DNA of 10,406 nucleotides from JAUWCW01 sp030609125 [NCBI: Candidatus Rokuibacteriota bacterium] (GCA_030609125.1 JAUWCW010000045.1:1-10406); one strand, 5' to 3'. Counted from the first letter of the stretch, positions 1 through 6,483 are shown. Notes: a model not told the origin generated them from the letters alone. Made by a program: numbers and translations.

Positions 1-504
1 GGCCTGGTGACCCAGGAGACCATACTCTTCAACGACACCATCTACGCCAACATCGCCTACGGCCGTCCCGGTGCGACAAAAGAGCAGATCGTGGAGGCGG
101 CCCGGGTCGCCTACGCCCACGATTTCATCACTTCGCTCCCGAGGGGGTACGAAACCGTGGTCGGCGAGCGGGGGCTGATGATCTCAGGAGGCGAGAGGCA
201 GAGGATCTGCATCGCCCGGGCCATCCTCAAGGACGCGCCCATTCTCATCCTCGACGAGGCCACCTCGGCCCTGGACAGCGAGGCGGCGAAGATTGTCCAG
301 GAGGCCCTGGGGAACCTCCTGCAGGGGAAGACCGCCTTCATCATCGCCCACAGCTTCGCCACGGTCCTGAAGGCGGACAGGATCGCCGTCCTCGACGACG
401 GCCGGATCGTTCAGCAGGGAAAGCACCAGGAACTGCTGGAGAACAGCCCTCTCTACCGGAGGCTCTACGAGATGCAGTTCCAGGACCAGCCCGAGAAGGC
501 TTAG
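1..504 (+). CDS. MsbA-like ABC exporter, C-terminal part of nucleotide-binding domain (5' truncated by window)
   Basis: This is the 3' end of an ABC exporter gene; reading frame 1 is open from the first base, so the 167 visible residues are only the later part of the ATPase domain. Visible motifs are the Q-loop (VTQET, Q5), signature ISGGERQR (61-68), Walker B ILILDE (81-86), D-loop SALD (89-92) and H-loop His117. The stretch [13 protein letters not shown] after the Q-loop is typical of MsbA and related homodimeric lipid exporters, which flip lipid A-core or other lipids across the inner membrane using ATP. The Walker A motif and the membrane domain lie outside the window. The residues after the H-loop His are S-F-A-T-V where R-L-S-T-V/I is usual, a mild deviation. 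The stop lies 16 nt from the stop of the convergent hydrolase gene, and no terminator hairpin is visible in the gap. The family call is strong; the substrate is inferred. Confidence 0.9.
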   Translation, partial: GLVTQETILFNDTIYANIAYGRPGATKEQIVEAARVAYAHDFITSLPRGYETVVGERGLMISGGERQRICIARAILKDAPILILDEATSALDSEAAKIVQEALGNLLQGKTAFIIAHSFATVLKADRIAVLDDGRIVQQGKHQELLENSPLYRRLYEMQFQDQPEKA

Positions 505-520
505 GACTCACGAAGCCCGG

Positions 521-1477
521 TTACCTGCAGTCGTGGCCCAGCCCTGATGGAGGCGGCGCCTCCCGGTCGCCGATCCAGGCGGCAAGATCCCGGAGCACCG
601 TCTCGCGCTGCCGGTCCCGCAGCAGCATGTGGTAGCCCTCGGGATAGAAGATTGCCGTCGAGGTCTCTCCCAGAGTGCTCAAGAGCTCACACACGGCGTC
701 TTTCGGTATGACCTCGTCTTTCAGCCCATACAGGACGAGGATGGGCAGGTCGAGTGCCGGAGATCTTTCCATGGCGTCGTCCATGAGGTCGACCACCCCC
801 TGGAGGGTGTCAAGACGCGTGCTGTGCACTACCATCGGATCGGAGTTGTGGATGGCGACCTCCTCCTCGTTGTCGGAAAATGTGACTCTCGACCATCTGC
901 CCGGAAGAGCGAGTCCGGGAACAACGGTGGAGCCCGCATCGAGGGCGGTCCGGTAAAACCTGTTGAAGTGCCGTTCGCCCCAGACCGCCGGGGCAACGAG
1001 GATCAGTCCCGAAATGCCGGGAGCCGCCTCGCCGGTCAGGGCGAAGATGGCGCTCGCCCCCCCCATGCTCTCCCCGAGAAGATAGAGCGGACGCCCGGGG
1101 TGCCGGTCCTCGATGAGCCGCAGGGCCTCACGGGCGTCACCGGTGAGGGTCTCTCCACCCTGCCAGAGTCCGCGATTCGGTGATGAGCCGAAACCGCGCT
1201 GATCGTAGGCGTAGAAGGCGACGCCTTTCCGGGCCAGGAAAGGCGCGGGAAGGTTGAAAGAGCCCAGGTAGTCGTTGATTCCGTGCAGGGCGACGATAAC
1301 GGCGTCCGGTTCTCCCACGGGAAGCCAGGTCTTCAGGACGAGCCTCTCGCCGTCGGGCATGACGAGCACCTCACCCCCGTGGGACGGGCCGGTTTCCGCC
1401 GCTGTTGCCGTCGTCCCGTGTCCGGAGGTAAACAGGGCGATGACGGCCAGGCAGAGAAACAGTCGTGTCAGTGTCAC
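521..1477 (-). CDS. exported alpha/beta hydrolase (lysophospholipase / monoacylglycerol lipase-like)
   Basis: This encodes a 318-residue serine hydrolase of the alpha/beta-fold, of the kind annotated as lysophospholipase or monoacylglycerol lipase. The oxyanion-side motif ALHGINDY is at 64-70 and the nucleophile elbow GESMGG at 135-140 gives Ser137. Asp254 (YGLKDEVIP) and His283 (GYHMLL) complete a plausible triad. The start is taken as GTG at 1477, preceded by a purine-rich AGAAGAGGG. It begins a good signal peptide (hydrophobic 5-17, small residues ATAA near 24-27), so the enzyme probably works in the periplasm or outer envelope. An in-frame ATG at 1561 would add 28 Arg-rich residues and is unlikely. 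The gene follows fmt on the same strand with an 89-nt gap and may be co-transcribed with def-fmt. The substrate is not known; acyl glycerols or lysophospholipids are inferred from family resemblance. Confidence 0.85.
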   Translation of the reverse strand: MTLTRLFLCLAVIALFTSGHGTTATAAETGPSHGGEVLVMPDGERLVLKTWLPVGEPDAVIVALHGINDYLGSFNLPAPFLARKGVAFYAYDQRGFGSSPNRGLWQGGETLTGDAREALRLIEDRHPGRPLYLLGESMGGASAIFALTGEAAPGISGLILVAPAVWGERHFNRFYRTALDAGSTVVPGLALPGRWSRVTFSDNEEEVAIHNSDPMVVHSTRLDTLQGVVDLMDDAMERSPALDLPILVLYGLKDEVIPKDAVCELLSTLGETSTAIFYPEGYHMLLRDRQRETVLRDLAAWIGDREAPPPSGLGHDCR

Positions 1478-1566
1478 GGTCCCTCTTCTCTGTGCTGTTT
1501 CCGGCCCCCGGTGATCTCGCGGCCGGTGAGTGCCGCGGAGGCGGAAAATACAAGGCGGCATCTTCT

Positions 1567-2502
1567 TCAGAGAAACCTCGATCCTTCCTGGAGACTGTGA
1601 CCGGCCAGGTAATCGCGGCCCCGCATGCGCCGCTTGCCCTCAGCCTGCACCTCCGTGAGGAGCACCACTCCCTCGCCGGCGGCGACGACCAGGCCCATGC
1701 GGGGGGAGGCGACGACCACGCTTCCGGGCCCGGCATCGCCCGAGCCGGCGGTTCCCGCCATCGCTGCCCGCCAGATCTTCAGAGTTTTTCCGTCCACGGT
1801 GGTATGTGCGCCCGGCCAGGGATTGACGCCGTGTATCAGGTTGACGATTTCCAGCGCCGGCCGTGACCAGTCGATCCGGCCGTCACTCTTTTTCAGCTTC
1901 GGCGCCGCGGTGGCCCGCTCTTCGTCCTGGGTCCCGGCTGTCAGCGAGCCGTTTTCGATGCCGTTCAACGTGTCGGCGAAGACCCCGGCGCCGATCGCCG
2001 CGAGCTGCGATCCCAACTCGCCGGCGGTGACCCCGAGCTCTATGGGCAGGCCCTTTCGCATGTAGACCGGACCGGCATCCATGCGGGAGGTGAGGCGGAA
2101 GGTGGTGATGCCCGTCTCCTTTTCGCCCCGGATGACGGCCCAGTTCAGGGGGGCCGCCCCGCGGTATGCCGGCAGGAGGGAGAAGTGAAGGTTCACGGCC
2201 CCGTGGAGGGGCAGTTTCAGGAGCGCATCGGGAATCTTCAGACCGTAGGCGACGACGGCCAGGATGTCGGCTCCCGTCGAGCGGAGCCGCTCCACGGCTC
2301 CGTCGCCCCCCAGGCTCTCCGGCTGCCAGCACTCGAGGCCCAGATCCACGGCTTTTTCCTTGACGGCGGAGATGCCGAGCTTGCGGCCCCGGCCCCTGGG
2401 CCGGTCGGGCTGGGTCGTCACGAGGACGACGTCGTGATGCTCGCTGATGGCGCTGAGGGACGGTACCGCGAGCTCCGGCGTTCCGAGGAAGACGACCTTC
2501 AT
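1567..2502 (-). CDS. fmt: methionyl-tRNA formyltransferase
   Basis: Fmt transfers a formyl group from 10-formyl-tetrahydrofolate to Met on initiator tRNA in the cytoplasm, the first step of bacterial translation initiation. The 311-residue length is normal for the family. The N-terminal Rossmann domain opens with MKVVFLGTPELAVPSL. The catalytic motif NLHFSLLPAYRGAAPLNWA gives Asn104 and His106, and MDAGPVY gives Asp142, matching the family's Asn-His-Asp catalytic set. The C-terminal OB-like tRNA-binding domain follows from about residue 205 (GRIDWSRPALEIVNLIHGVNPWPGA region). The ATG start at 2502 overlaps the def stop as ATGA, so translation is probably coupled to def. This def-fmt order is common in bacteria and pairs the formylating and deformylating enzymes. 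No anomalies are visible. Confidence 0.97.
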   Translation of the reverse strand: MKVVFLGTPELAVPSLSAISEHHDVVLVTTQPDRPRGRGRKLGISAVKEKAVDLGLECWQPESLGGDGAVERLRSTGADILAVVAYGLKIPDALLKLPLHGAVNLHFSLLPAYRGAAPLNWAVIRGEKETGITTFRLTSRMDAGPVYMRKGLPIELGVTAGELGSQLAAIGAGVFADTLNGIENGSLTAGTQDEERATAAPKLKKSDGRIDWSRPALEIVNLIHGVNPWPGAHTTVDGKTLKIWRAAMAGTAGSGDAGPGSVVVASPRMGLVVAAGEGVVLLTEVQAEGKRRMRGRDYLAGHSLQEGSRFL

Positions 2503-3008
2503 TCCGCGGGAGCCAGGGCTTTCTTCAGCTTCTTCTTGACGATCTCCCGGCGGAAGGGATTGACGCGGTCGAGGAGGAGAACGCCGTCGAGGTGGTCGAT
2601 CTCGTGCTGCAGCGCCCGGGCGAGGAGGTCCTCTCCCCGCACCTCCACCTCGAGGCCTTCGCGGTCGTAGCCCCGGACGACGACGGATTCGGCCCGGCGG
2701 ATCTTGAGGGAAAACTCCGGGAGACTGAGACAGCCCTCCTCGGAGGTGACCTCCCCCACGGTTTCGACGATCTCGGGGTTGGCCAGGATCAGGACCTGCT
2801 CCGGCTCGGTGCCGGAAGAGAGGTCGATGACCATGATACGTCGCGAGACCCCCACCTGGGGTGCGGCCAGACCGATCCCCGGGGCGGCATACATCGTCTC
2901 CAGCATGTCGTCGATGAGCCGCTGGAGCTCTTCGCCGAACTCCTCGACGGGGGCCGCTCTTTCCTTCAGGACCCTGCTGGGCCAGGTGTGGATTTCTCTT
3001 GTCGCCAT
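2499..3008 (-). CDS. def: peptide deformylase
   Basis: This encodes a 169-residue peptide deformylase, the metalloenzyme that removes the formyl group from nascent polypeptides at the ribosome. All three family motifs are present: GIGLAAPQVG (44-53), EEGCLSLP (91-97) with metal ligand Cys93, and QHEIDHLDG (134-142) with ligands His135 and His139 and catalytic Glu136. The ATG at 3008 is chosen because AAGGAG lies 9 nt upstream and the protein begins as expected, just ahead of a WPSRVLKERA segment. The frame stays open 31 codons further upstream, but that extension looks non-coding. The gene heads a leftward operon with fmt (ATGA overlap) and probably the hydrolase. A weak promoter pair lies upstream on the minus strand (TTGATT at 3062-3057, ATAAGG at 3040-3035, 16-nt spacer). 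It diverges from the nitroreductase gene across a 171-nt intergenic region. Confidence 0.97.
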   Translation of the reverse strand: MATREIHTWPSRVLKERAAPVEEFGEELQRLIDDMLETMYAAPGIGLAAPQVGVSRRIMVIDLSSGTEPEQVLILANPEIVETVGEVTSEEGCLSLPEFSLKIRRAESVVVRGYDREGLEVEVRGEDLLARALQHEIDHLDGVLLLDRVNPFRREIVKKKLKKALAPAE

Positions 3009-3017
3009 GTGCTTCTG

Positions 3018-3023
3018 CTCCTT
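3018..3023 (-). promoter_or_regulatory. ribosome binding site that fixes the def start
   Basis: On the minus strand AAGGAG lies 9 nt before the ATG at 3008. This argues for the short, 169-residue form of Def rather than the longer open frame. Confidence 0.7.
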
Positions 3024-3146
3024 CAGCGTGTCAACCTTATCCCCGTCGCCGCCATAAATCAAGAGGGGGCGGCCCGGCCTTGAACCGGACGGGAAGGTCA
3101 CGTTTTTTTGATGTTTTCCGCCGGGTGGGGATTCGCCCGGGAGGTG

Positions 3147-3173
3147 TTGTCAGGGCGCTGTTTCCGGTACAAT
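3147..3173 (+). promoter_or_regulatory. putative sigma-70 promoter of the nitroreductase gene; may give a leaderless mRNA
   Basis: TACAAT at 3168-3173 is a good -10 box, and TTGTCA at 3147-3152 is a fair -35 box, although the 15-nt spacer is short. Transcription starting about 7 nt after the -10 box would begin at or next to the A of the ATG at 3180. No Shine-Dalgarno sequence is present between the box and the ATG, which fits a leaderless transcript. The prediction rests on pattern alone. Confidence 0.4.
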
Positions 3174-3179
3174 GGCGCC

Positions 3180-4022
3180 ATGTCGCACCTGATAGTCGAC
3201 GAGCGAAAATGCCGCCGTGACGGCATCTGCGTGGAATCCTGTCCCGTGGGGATCATCGAGCTGCGGGAAGAGAAGGCCGTCCCCACCCCGGCGGACGGGG
3301 CGGACGCGCTCTGCATCAGCTGCGGGCACTGCGTGGCGGTCTGTCCCTACGGGGCCATGTCTCTCGACACCATGGCCTCGGAGGACTGTCCGCCCGTCCA
3401 GGGGGAGTGGGCCCTCACCCCGGAGCAGACGGAGCATTTCCTCCGCTCCCGCCGCTCGATCCGGGTCTACAGGGAGGAGCCGGTCGAGAAGGAGAAGCTC
3501 CGGCGGCTCATAGAGATCGCCCGGTACGCCCCCTCGGGCCACAACGCCCAGCCGGTCCAGTGGCTCGTGGTCCACGACGCCGATGAGGTCAACCGGATGG
3601 CGGGCATGGCGGCGGACTGGATGCGCTCGGTGCTGAAGGCGAACCCCGACATGGGAAGGGGCATGCTCCTTGACCGCATCATTGCCGCCCGGGACGCCGG
3701 GAAGGACACGATCTGCCGCGGGGCTCACCATCTTGTCGTCACCCACGGGCCGGAGAAGGACCCCGTCGTGCCGTCGGCCTGCACCATCGCCCTCGCCTAC
3801 CTCGAGCTGGCGGCCCCCTCCCTCGGCCTCGGCGCCTGCTGGGCCGGCTACCTCCACGTCGCCGCCCTCCAGTGGCCGCCGCTCAAGGAAGCGCTGGCGC
3901 TTCCCGAGGGACACGCCTTCCAGGGGGGGATGATGGTCGGGTATCCGAAGTACCGCTACAAAAGGTTCCCTCTCAGGAAGGACCCCTTGATCACCTGGGG
4001 GCAGCCGGGAGAGCCTCTCTGA
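3180..4022 (+). CDS. nitroreductase-family protein with N-terminal 2x(4Fe-4S) ferredoxin domain
   Basis: This encodes a 280-residue fusion. Residues 1-65 form a bacterial ferredoxin domain and 85-280 an FMN-binding nitroreductase domain. The second iron-sulfur cluster motif is canonical, C45-C48-C51-C55-P. In the first, the second ligand position is Asp: C11-x2-D14-x2-C17-x3-C21-P. The nitroreductase part shows RRSIRVYREEPV (91-102), APSGHNAQPVQW (117-128) typical of the FMN site, and GLGACWAGY (216-224). Such fusions are common in anaerobes and probably pass electrons from the clusters to the flavin; the physiological acceptor is unknown. The ATG at 3180 is chosen because the ferredoxin fold starts immediately (MSHLIVDERKC) and upstream codons do not look coding. 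The gene is divergent from def, and its last 32 nt overlap the end of the convergent HD-domain gene. Confidence 0.92.
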   Translation: MSHLIVDERKCRRDGICVESCPVGIIELREEKAVPTPADGADALCISCGHCVAVCPYGAMSLDTMASEDCPPVQGEWALTPEQTEHFLRSRRSIRVYREEPVEKEKLRRLIEIARYAPSGHNAQPVQWLVVHDADEVNRMAGMAADWMRSVLKANPDMGRGMLLDRIIAARDAGKDTICRGAHHLVVTHGPEKDPVVPSACTIALAYLELAAPSLGLGACWAGYLHVAALQWPPLKEALALPEGHAFQGGMMVGYPKYRYKRFPLRKDPLITWGQPGEPL

Positions 4023-5331
4023 TTTTTCCCGTCCGAAGCGTACGGTACTTCCTCGACGCTTCGCGCTGTGCCTTCTTTCGCTTCCCGTTCATCCCGGCGT
4101 AGCCGGTTTTGAGCAGCCCCACCAGGTCGCCGTTCAGGTGCCTCCCGGCGGCCATCGAATCGAGAACGGAGACGATCTCCCTTTTCTTCATCCCCGCCCG
4201 GTACGGGCGATCCTCGGCCACGGCGGTGAAGACGTCGGCGACCGCCATGACCTGCGAACCCAGGGGAAGGTCCCTTTCTTTCAGGTGGAAGGGGTACCCC
4301 GACCCGTCGAGGCGCTCGTGGTGGAAGGCGCCCCACTGCCGGACCGTGTGCAGCGCCGGGAGAGAGCCGAGGATGCGGTAGGTGTAGAAGGTGTGGTGCC
4401 TGATGACGTTCCGTTCCCGTTTGATGAGGCCCGCCGGCTTGTCGAGGATCTCCACCGGCACGGCGAGCTTCCCGAGGTCGTGCAGGTAGCCGGCGACGCG
4501 CATGTGGAGACACTCCCCGTCGGTGAACCCGGCACGTGCCGCCAGAGCCTCGGCGGTCGCCGCCACCCCGCTGGTGTGAGTGGCGGTGAAGGGACTCTTG
4601 AAGTCGATGATCCACGAGAAGAGCTGGGCGAAGCCGAGCATGTCCTCCGAGCCGATCTGGAACCGGGCGGCGCTGAGGCCCTCGGAGATCTCGTTGAGCA
4701 GGGAGGGTGAGGCGAGATCGAGCCAGAAGTACTCTTTCGAGGCGGCCTCCATGAAGGCGTCCACCAGCTCGGGCTTGAAGAGACGTCCCGACCCCGCCCG
4801 TATCGTCCGGCAGATCCTGTTCGTCTGGCCGAGCACTTCCCGGCGCCGGCGGATGAGGACGGCGACACGGTCGGCAAGATGAAGGATATGGCTGGCGTCG
4901 GGCACCTTCTCCCTGCCGGCCCGCTTTCCCCTCCCGTTGTTCCATGGCTGGTGATGGTGTCTGACGACCGAGGCGACACCGGAGAGCGGCTTGAAGAGCC
5001 TGAGCAGCCGGTAGCCGTTTTCGGAATGTGTCTCCGGGACGCGCATCTCGAAATCCAGGGTGTTTCGCCGCTCCCGCAGCGAAAAAGCGCCGACATCGTG
5101 GAGCGCGCCGGCGAGGATCAGGTCCTCCAACGCTTCGGCCGGGAGCCTGAGCTCCATCCCGATGCGGTAGGCGATGCAGGCGACCTGGCGGTGGTGGTCC
5201 ACGATGGCGGGATCGATGAAGTCCATGGCGTCGGAGAGGCACATGATGAGATCGATGAGCCGGATCCGGGATTTCGAATTTGGGTCGCACCGTGCAGCGT
5301 TTCGTGCGGAGGTTCTTTTCCTGGCAGGCAT
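3991..5331 (-). CDS. tandem HD-domain protein with C-terminal HD-GYP motif
   Basis: This encodes a 446-residue cytoplasmic protein with two HD-type metal-dependent phosphohydrolase repeats. The second repeat (about 240-410) has a full HD-GYP set: His252, His284-Asp285 with Lys288 (HDLGK), His313, His337-His338 in HHERLDGSGYP, and Asp366 (AVADVF). HD-GYP proteins typically hydrolyse cyclic di-GMP or related cyclic dinucleotides. The first repeat (about 40-165) keeps equivalent residues His47, His78-Asp79, His102, His126-His127 and Asp154, but has HDVGA and HHHQPWNN in place of HDIGK and HHExxDGxGYP. No receiver, PAS or membrane segment is visible, so what regulates it is unclear. The C-terminal tail is rich in Lys and Arg. 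ATG at 5331 is preferred because GGGAGG lies 9 nt upstream; GTG at 5355 would add 8 residues. A 16-bp palindrome lies about 110 nt upstream. Confidence 0.9.
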   Translation of the reverse strand: MPARKRTSARNAARCDPNSKSRIRLIDLIMCLSDAMDFIDPAIVDHHRQVACIAYRIGMELRLPAEALEDLILAGALHDVGAFSLRERRNTLDFEMRVPETHSENGYRLLRLFKPLSGVASVVRHHHQPWNNGRGKRAGREKVPDASHILHLADRVAVLIRRRREVLGQTNRICRTIRAGSGRLFKPELVDAFMEAASKEYFWLDLASPSLLNEISEGLSAARFQIGSEDMLGFAQLFSWIIDFKSPFTATHTSGVAATAEALAARAGFTDGECLHMRVAGYLHDLGKLAVPVEILDKPAGLIKRERNVIRHHTFYTYRILGSLPALHTVRQWGAFHHERLDGSGYPFHLKERDLPLGSQVMAVADVFTAVAEDRPYRAGMKKREIVSVLDSMAAGRHLNGDLVGLLKTGYAGMNGKRKKAQREASRKYRTLRTGKIREALPAAPR

Positions 5332-5340
5332 CGCAAGGTC

Positions 5341-5346
5341 CCTCCC
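5341..5346 (-). promoter_or_regulatory. ribosome binding site that fixes the HD-protein start
   Basis: GGGAGG on the minus strand lies 9 nt before the ATG at 5331. It lies inside the coding region if the GTG at 5355 is used, so it favours the ATG. Confidence 0.6.
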
Positions 5347-5439
5347 GGAAAACACCAGACTGTTTGTTCAGATGATCACAAAGATAAGGTCGCCCATCCG
5401 CGGCGCCCTGTCAAGCCTGCCACGGAGTTGCTGCCGCCC

Positions 5440-5455
5440 CACCAGGATCCTGGTG
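5440..5455. repeat. 16-bp perfect palindrome
   Basis: CACCAGGATCCTGGTG is fully self-complementary. It is followed at 5458-5473 by a second small dyad (AGGAG, 6-nt loop, CTCCT). It lies 109 nt upstream of the HD-protein start, a position suited to an operator for a dimeric regulator. No regulator is known from this window. Confidence 0.5.
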
Positions 5456-5540
5456 AAAGGAGTTCGATCTCCTCAATGATGTGTTCGTCAAGATAGAGAA
5501 TGGCCCATCAATTGTCTAACTCGCTGATTTTCGATAATCC

Positions 5541-5591
5541 CCGGGCATTGACCTGGTGCCCGGCTGTTACCCTTTGGACGAAGGGTAACAG
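5541..5591. repeat. two back-to-back perfect hairpins
   Basis: Hairpin 1 pairs CCGGGCA (5541-5547) with TGCCCGG (5557-5563) around a 9-nt loop. Hairpin 2 starts on the next base and pairs CTGTTACCCTT (5564-5574) with AAGGGTAACAG (5581-5591), an 11-bp perfect stem with a 6-nt loop. Neither strand has a T-run after the stems, so a standard intrinsic terminator is unlikely. They could be part of a small structured RNA, a recombination or protein-binding site, or a factor-dependent transcription barrier between the leftward and rightward gene blocks. Confidence 0.6.
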
Positions 5592-5836
5592 GATGATTCC
5601 TCAAAGGCGCATTATGTGAACCATCAATTGCCGTCTGTCGATCCGACGATATAAAAAACCCTTCTGTTTTGTAAACATTGGCCTGTAGTTATATTAACCT
5701 TACCCTCACAATCTGTGCCACTTGATTCCTCGATTTCCCAGGTTTTCGAGCCTCACTATTTTTCCTGACCAATTGGCAGTTGAGTTTTCCTGCATCAAAT
5801 TTCATCCCGCCCAATCATCAATGAAATCGGGGAAGA

Positions 5837-6004
5837 CTAGTGTCCTGTCCCACGACTACCTGCACATTCTCGCTGGCCTGAGACTGCCGATATCGGCGTT
5901 GCGCTACCTTGGAATAGTCACGCTATTCCGGCGCCATCGCGCCTTGATCTCGGCATCTCATTCTCAGCGAGAAATGCACAGCTAATCATGGGACAGGACA
6001 CTAG
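5837..6004. mobile_element. MITE-like palindromic element with terminal inverted repeats
   Basis: The element is 168 bp long with 22-bp terminal inverted repeats at 5837-5858 and 5983-6004 that match at 20 of 22 positions. Both ends begin CTAGTGTCCTGTCCCA when read inward. The complementarity continues inside: TTCTCGCTG (5867-5875) faces CAGCGAGAA (5965-5973), TGCCGA (5885-5890) faces TCGGCA (5950-5955), and at the apex GGAATAG (5911-5917) pairs with CTATTCC (5923-5929) around a 5-nt loop. The apex lies exactly at the centre of the element, so the whole unit can fold into one long imperfect hairpin. It encodes no transposase and would need one supplied in trans. CTAG at each end may be part of the repeat or a duplicated target; GGGGAA also occurs just outside both ends (5829-5834, 6005-6010). 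The transposase family is not identified. Confidence 0.75.
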
Positions 6005-6069
6005 GGGGAACTGTCAGGGTCTGGAAAAACTCTTGACTTTCTTTGGGGAAAACACCATCTTTCTCCTCA

Positions 6070-6483
6070 ATGAATAACGTACTGGTCAGGCTGACTTGCC
6101 TCTTGAGGGCGCTGGCACCGGTGGTGCTGGGCCTTCCGTTGGTGCTGATGCCTCTAGGCAGATCCACCTGTGCATCTCCCTGTGGCCCAGGGGAACCGAC
6201 GGGCGTCCATGATTGCTCACTGCACGTCTCTACTTCGGCTTTCCCCGTCTCTTCCGAGCCGCCCTGCTGCGTGGCCGAATTCGTGGAGGGGACACGACAC
6301 CTCACCAGTCGCCAGAAACCCGAGAGGCGCAGGACTCACCTCCCGAACACGGTGACAGTTCAGGTTTCATTGAAGGGGGCGGCTCTTTCATGTTCCGACA
6401 CCAGCCTCAAGGCTTCACCGTCGCGTCCCACTCTGCCGCACGCCGATCCCCTGTACATTCTGCACGCCGCCTTTCTGATTTGA
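6070..6483 (+). CDS. small Cys-rich putative exported protein (hypothetical)
   Basis: I do not recognise a named family. The 137-residue product has a hydrophobic N-terminal segment (about 8-30, VRLTCLLRALAPVVLGLPLV) that looks like a signal peptide or membrane anchor. It is followed by scattered cysteines: C34, C38, C49, a C66-C67 pair and C108, with His47 and His52 nearby. The C-terminus ends in a hydrophobic PLYILHAAFLI. The pattern (export signal, Cys/His residues, short hydrophobic tail) resembles small metal-associated ORFs that precede efflux or redox operons, but this is only a likeness. ATG at 6070 has no clear Shine-Dalgarno sequence; a TTG at 6043 would add nine residues. It is the first gene of the rightward thiol-redox cluster, 172 nt ahead of the thioredoxin-like gene. 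Its cysteines would be natural substrates for the downstream Dsb proteins. It may also be a non-coding frame. Confidence 0.45.
   Translation: MNNVLVRLTCLLRALAPVVLGLPLVLMPLGRSTCASPCGPGEPTGVHDCSLHVSTSAFPVSSEPPCCVAEFVEGTRHLTSRQKPERRRTHLPNTVTVQVSLKGAALSCSDTSLKASPSRPTLPHADPLYILHAAFLI

Larger units (their letters stand above)
5332..6069. other. long intergenic region without a convincing gene
   Basis: No frame here looks like a real protein on either strand. The sequence is visibly richer in A+T than the genes to its left, especially 5500-5830. It contains a 16-bp palindrome (5440-5455), two adjacent hairpins (5541-5591), and a MITE-like element (5837-6004). A 10-base direct repeat CCATCAATTG occurs near 5507 and 5623. 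TTGTAA and TATATT near 5675-5700 resemble promoter boxes but have no recognisable gene behind them. The region must also hold the promoter of the leftward HD-protein gene, and perhaps one for the rightward thiol-redox genes (TTGACT at 6033-6038 is a possible -35 box with only a poor -10). It looks like a boundary between old chromosomal genes and acquired DNA. Confidence 0.6.

Noticed and set aside
1501-1526. CCGGCC...GGCCGG dyad between fmt and the hydrolase gene, considered as a terminator
   Set aside because: The stem is only 6 bp with a 14-nt loop and no T-run; in GC-rich DNA this is expected by chance.
3150-3914. Minus-strand frame of 254 codons opposite the nitroreductase gene
   Set aside because: It has biased composition and no motif, typical of a shadow frame in GC-rich coding DNA.
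3956-5290. Minus-strand frame of 444 codons overlapping the HD-protein gene
   Set aside because: It is very rich in Arg, Pro and Gly with no motif; the neighbouring frame encodes the HD-GYP protein.
5722-5985. Plus-strand frame of 87 codons running into the MITE-like element
   Set aside because: It has no ATG start or Shine-Dalgarno site, and its second half is the left arm and centre of the inverted-repeat element.
6112-6130. TGGCAC followed by GTGCT, considered as a sigma-54 promoter
   Set aside because: The downstream element does not match TTGCA/T well and the site lies inside the putative Cys-rich gene.
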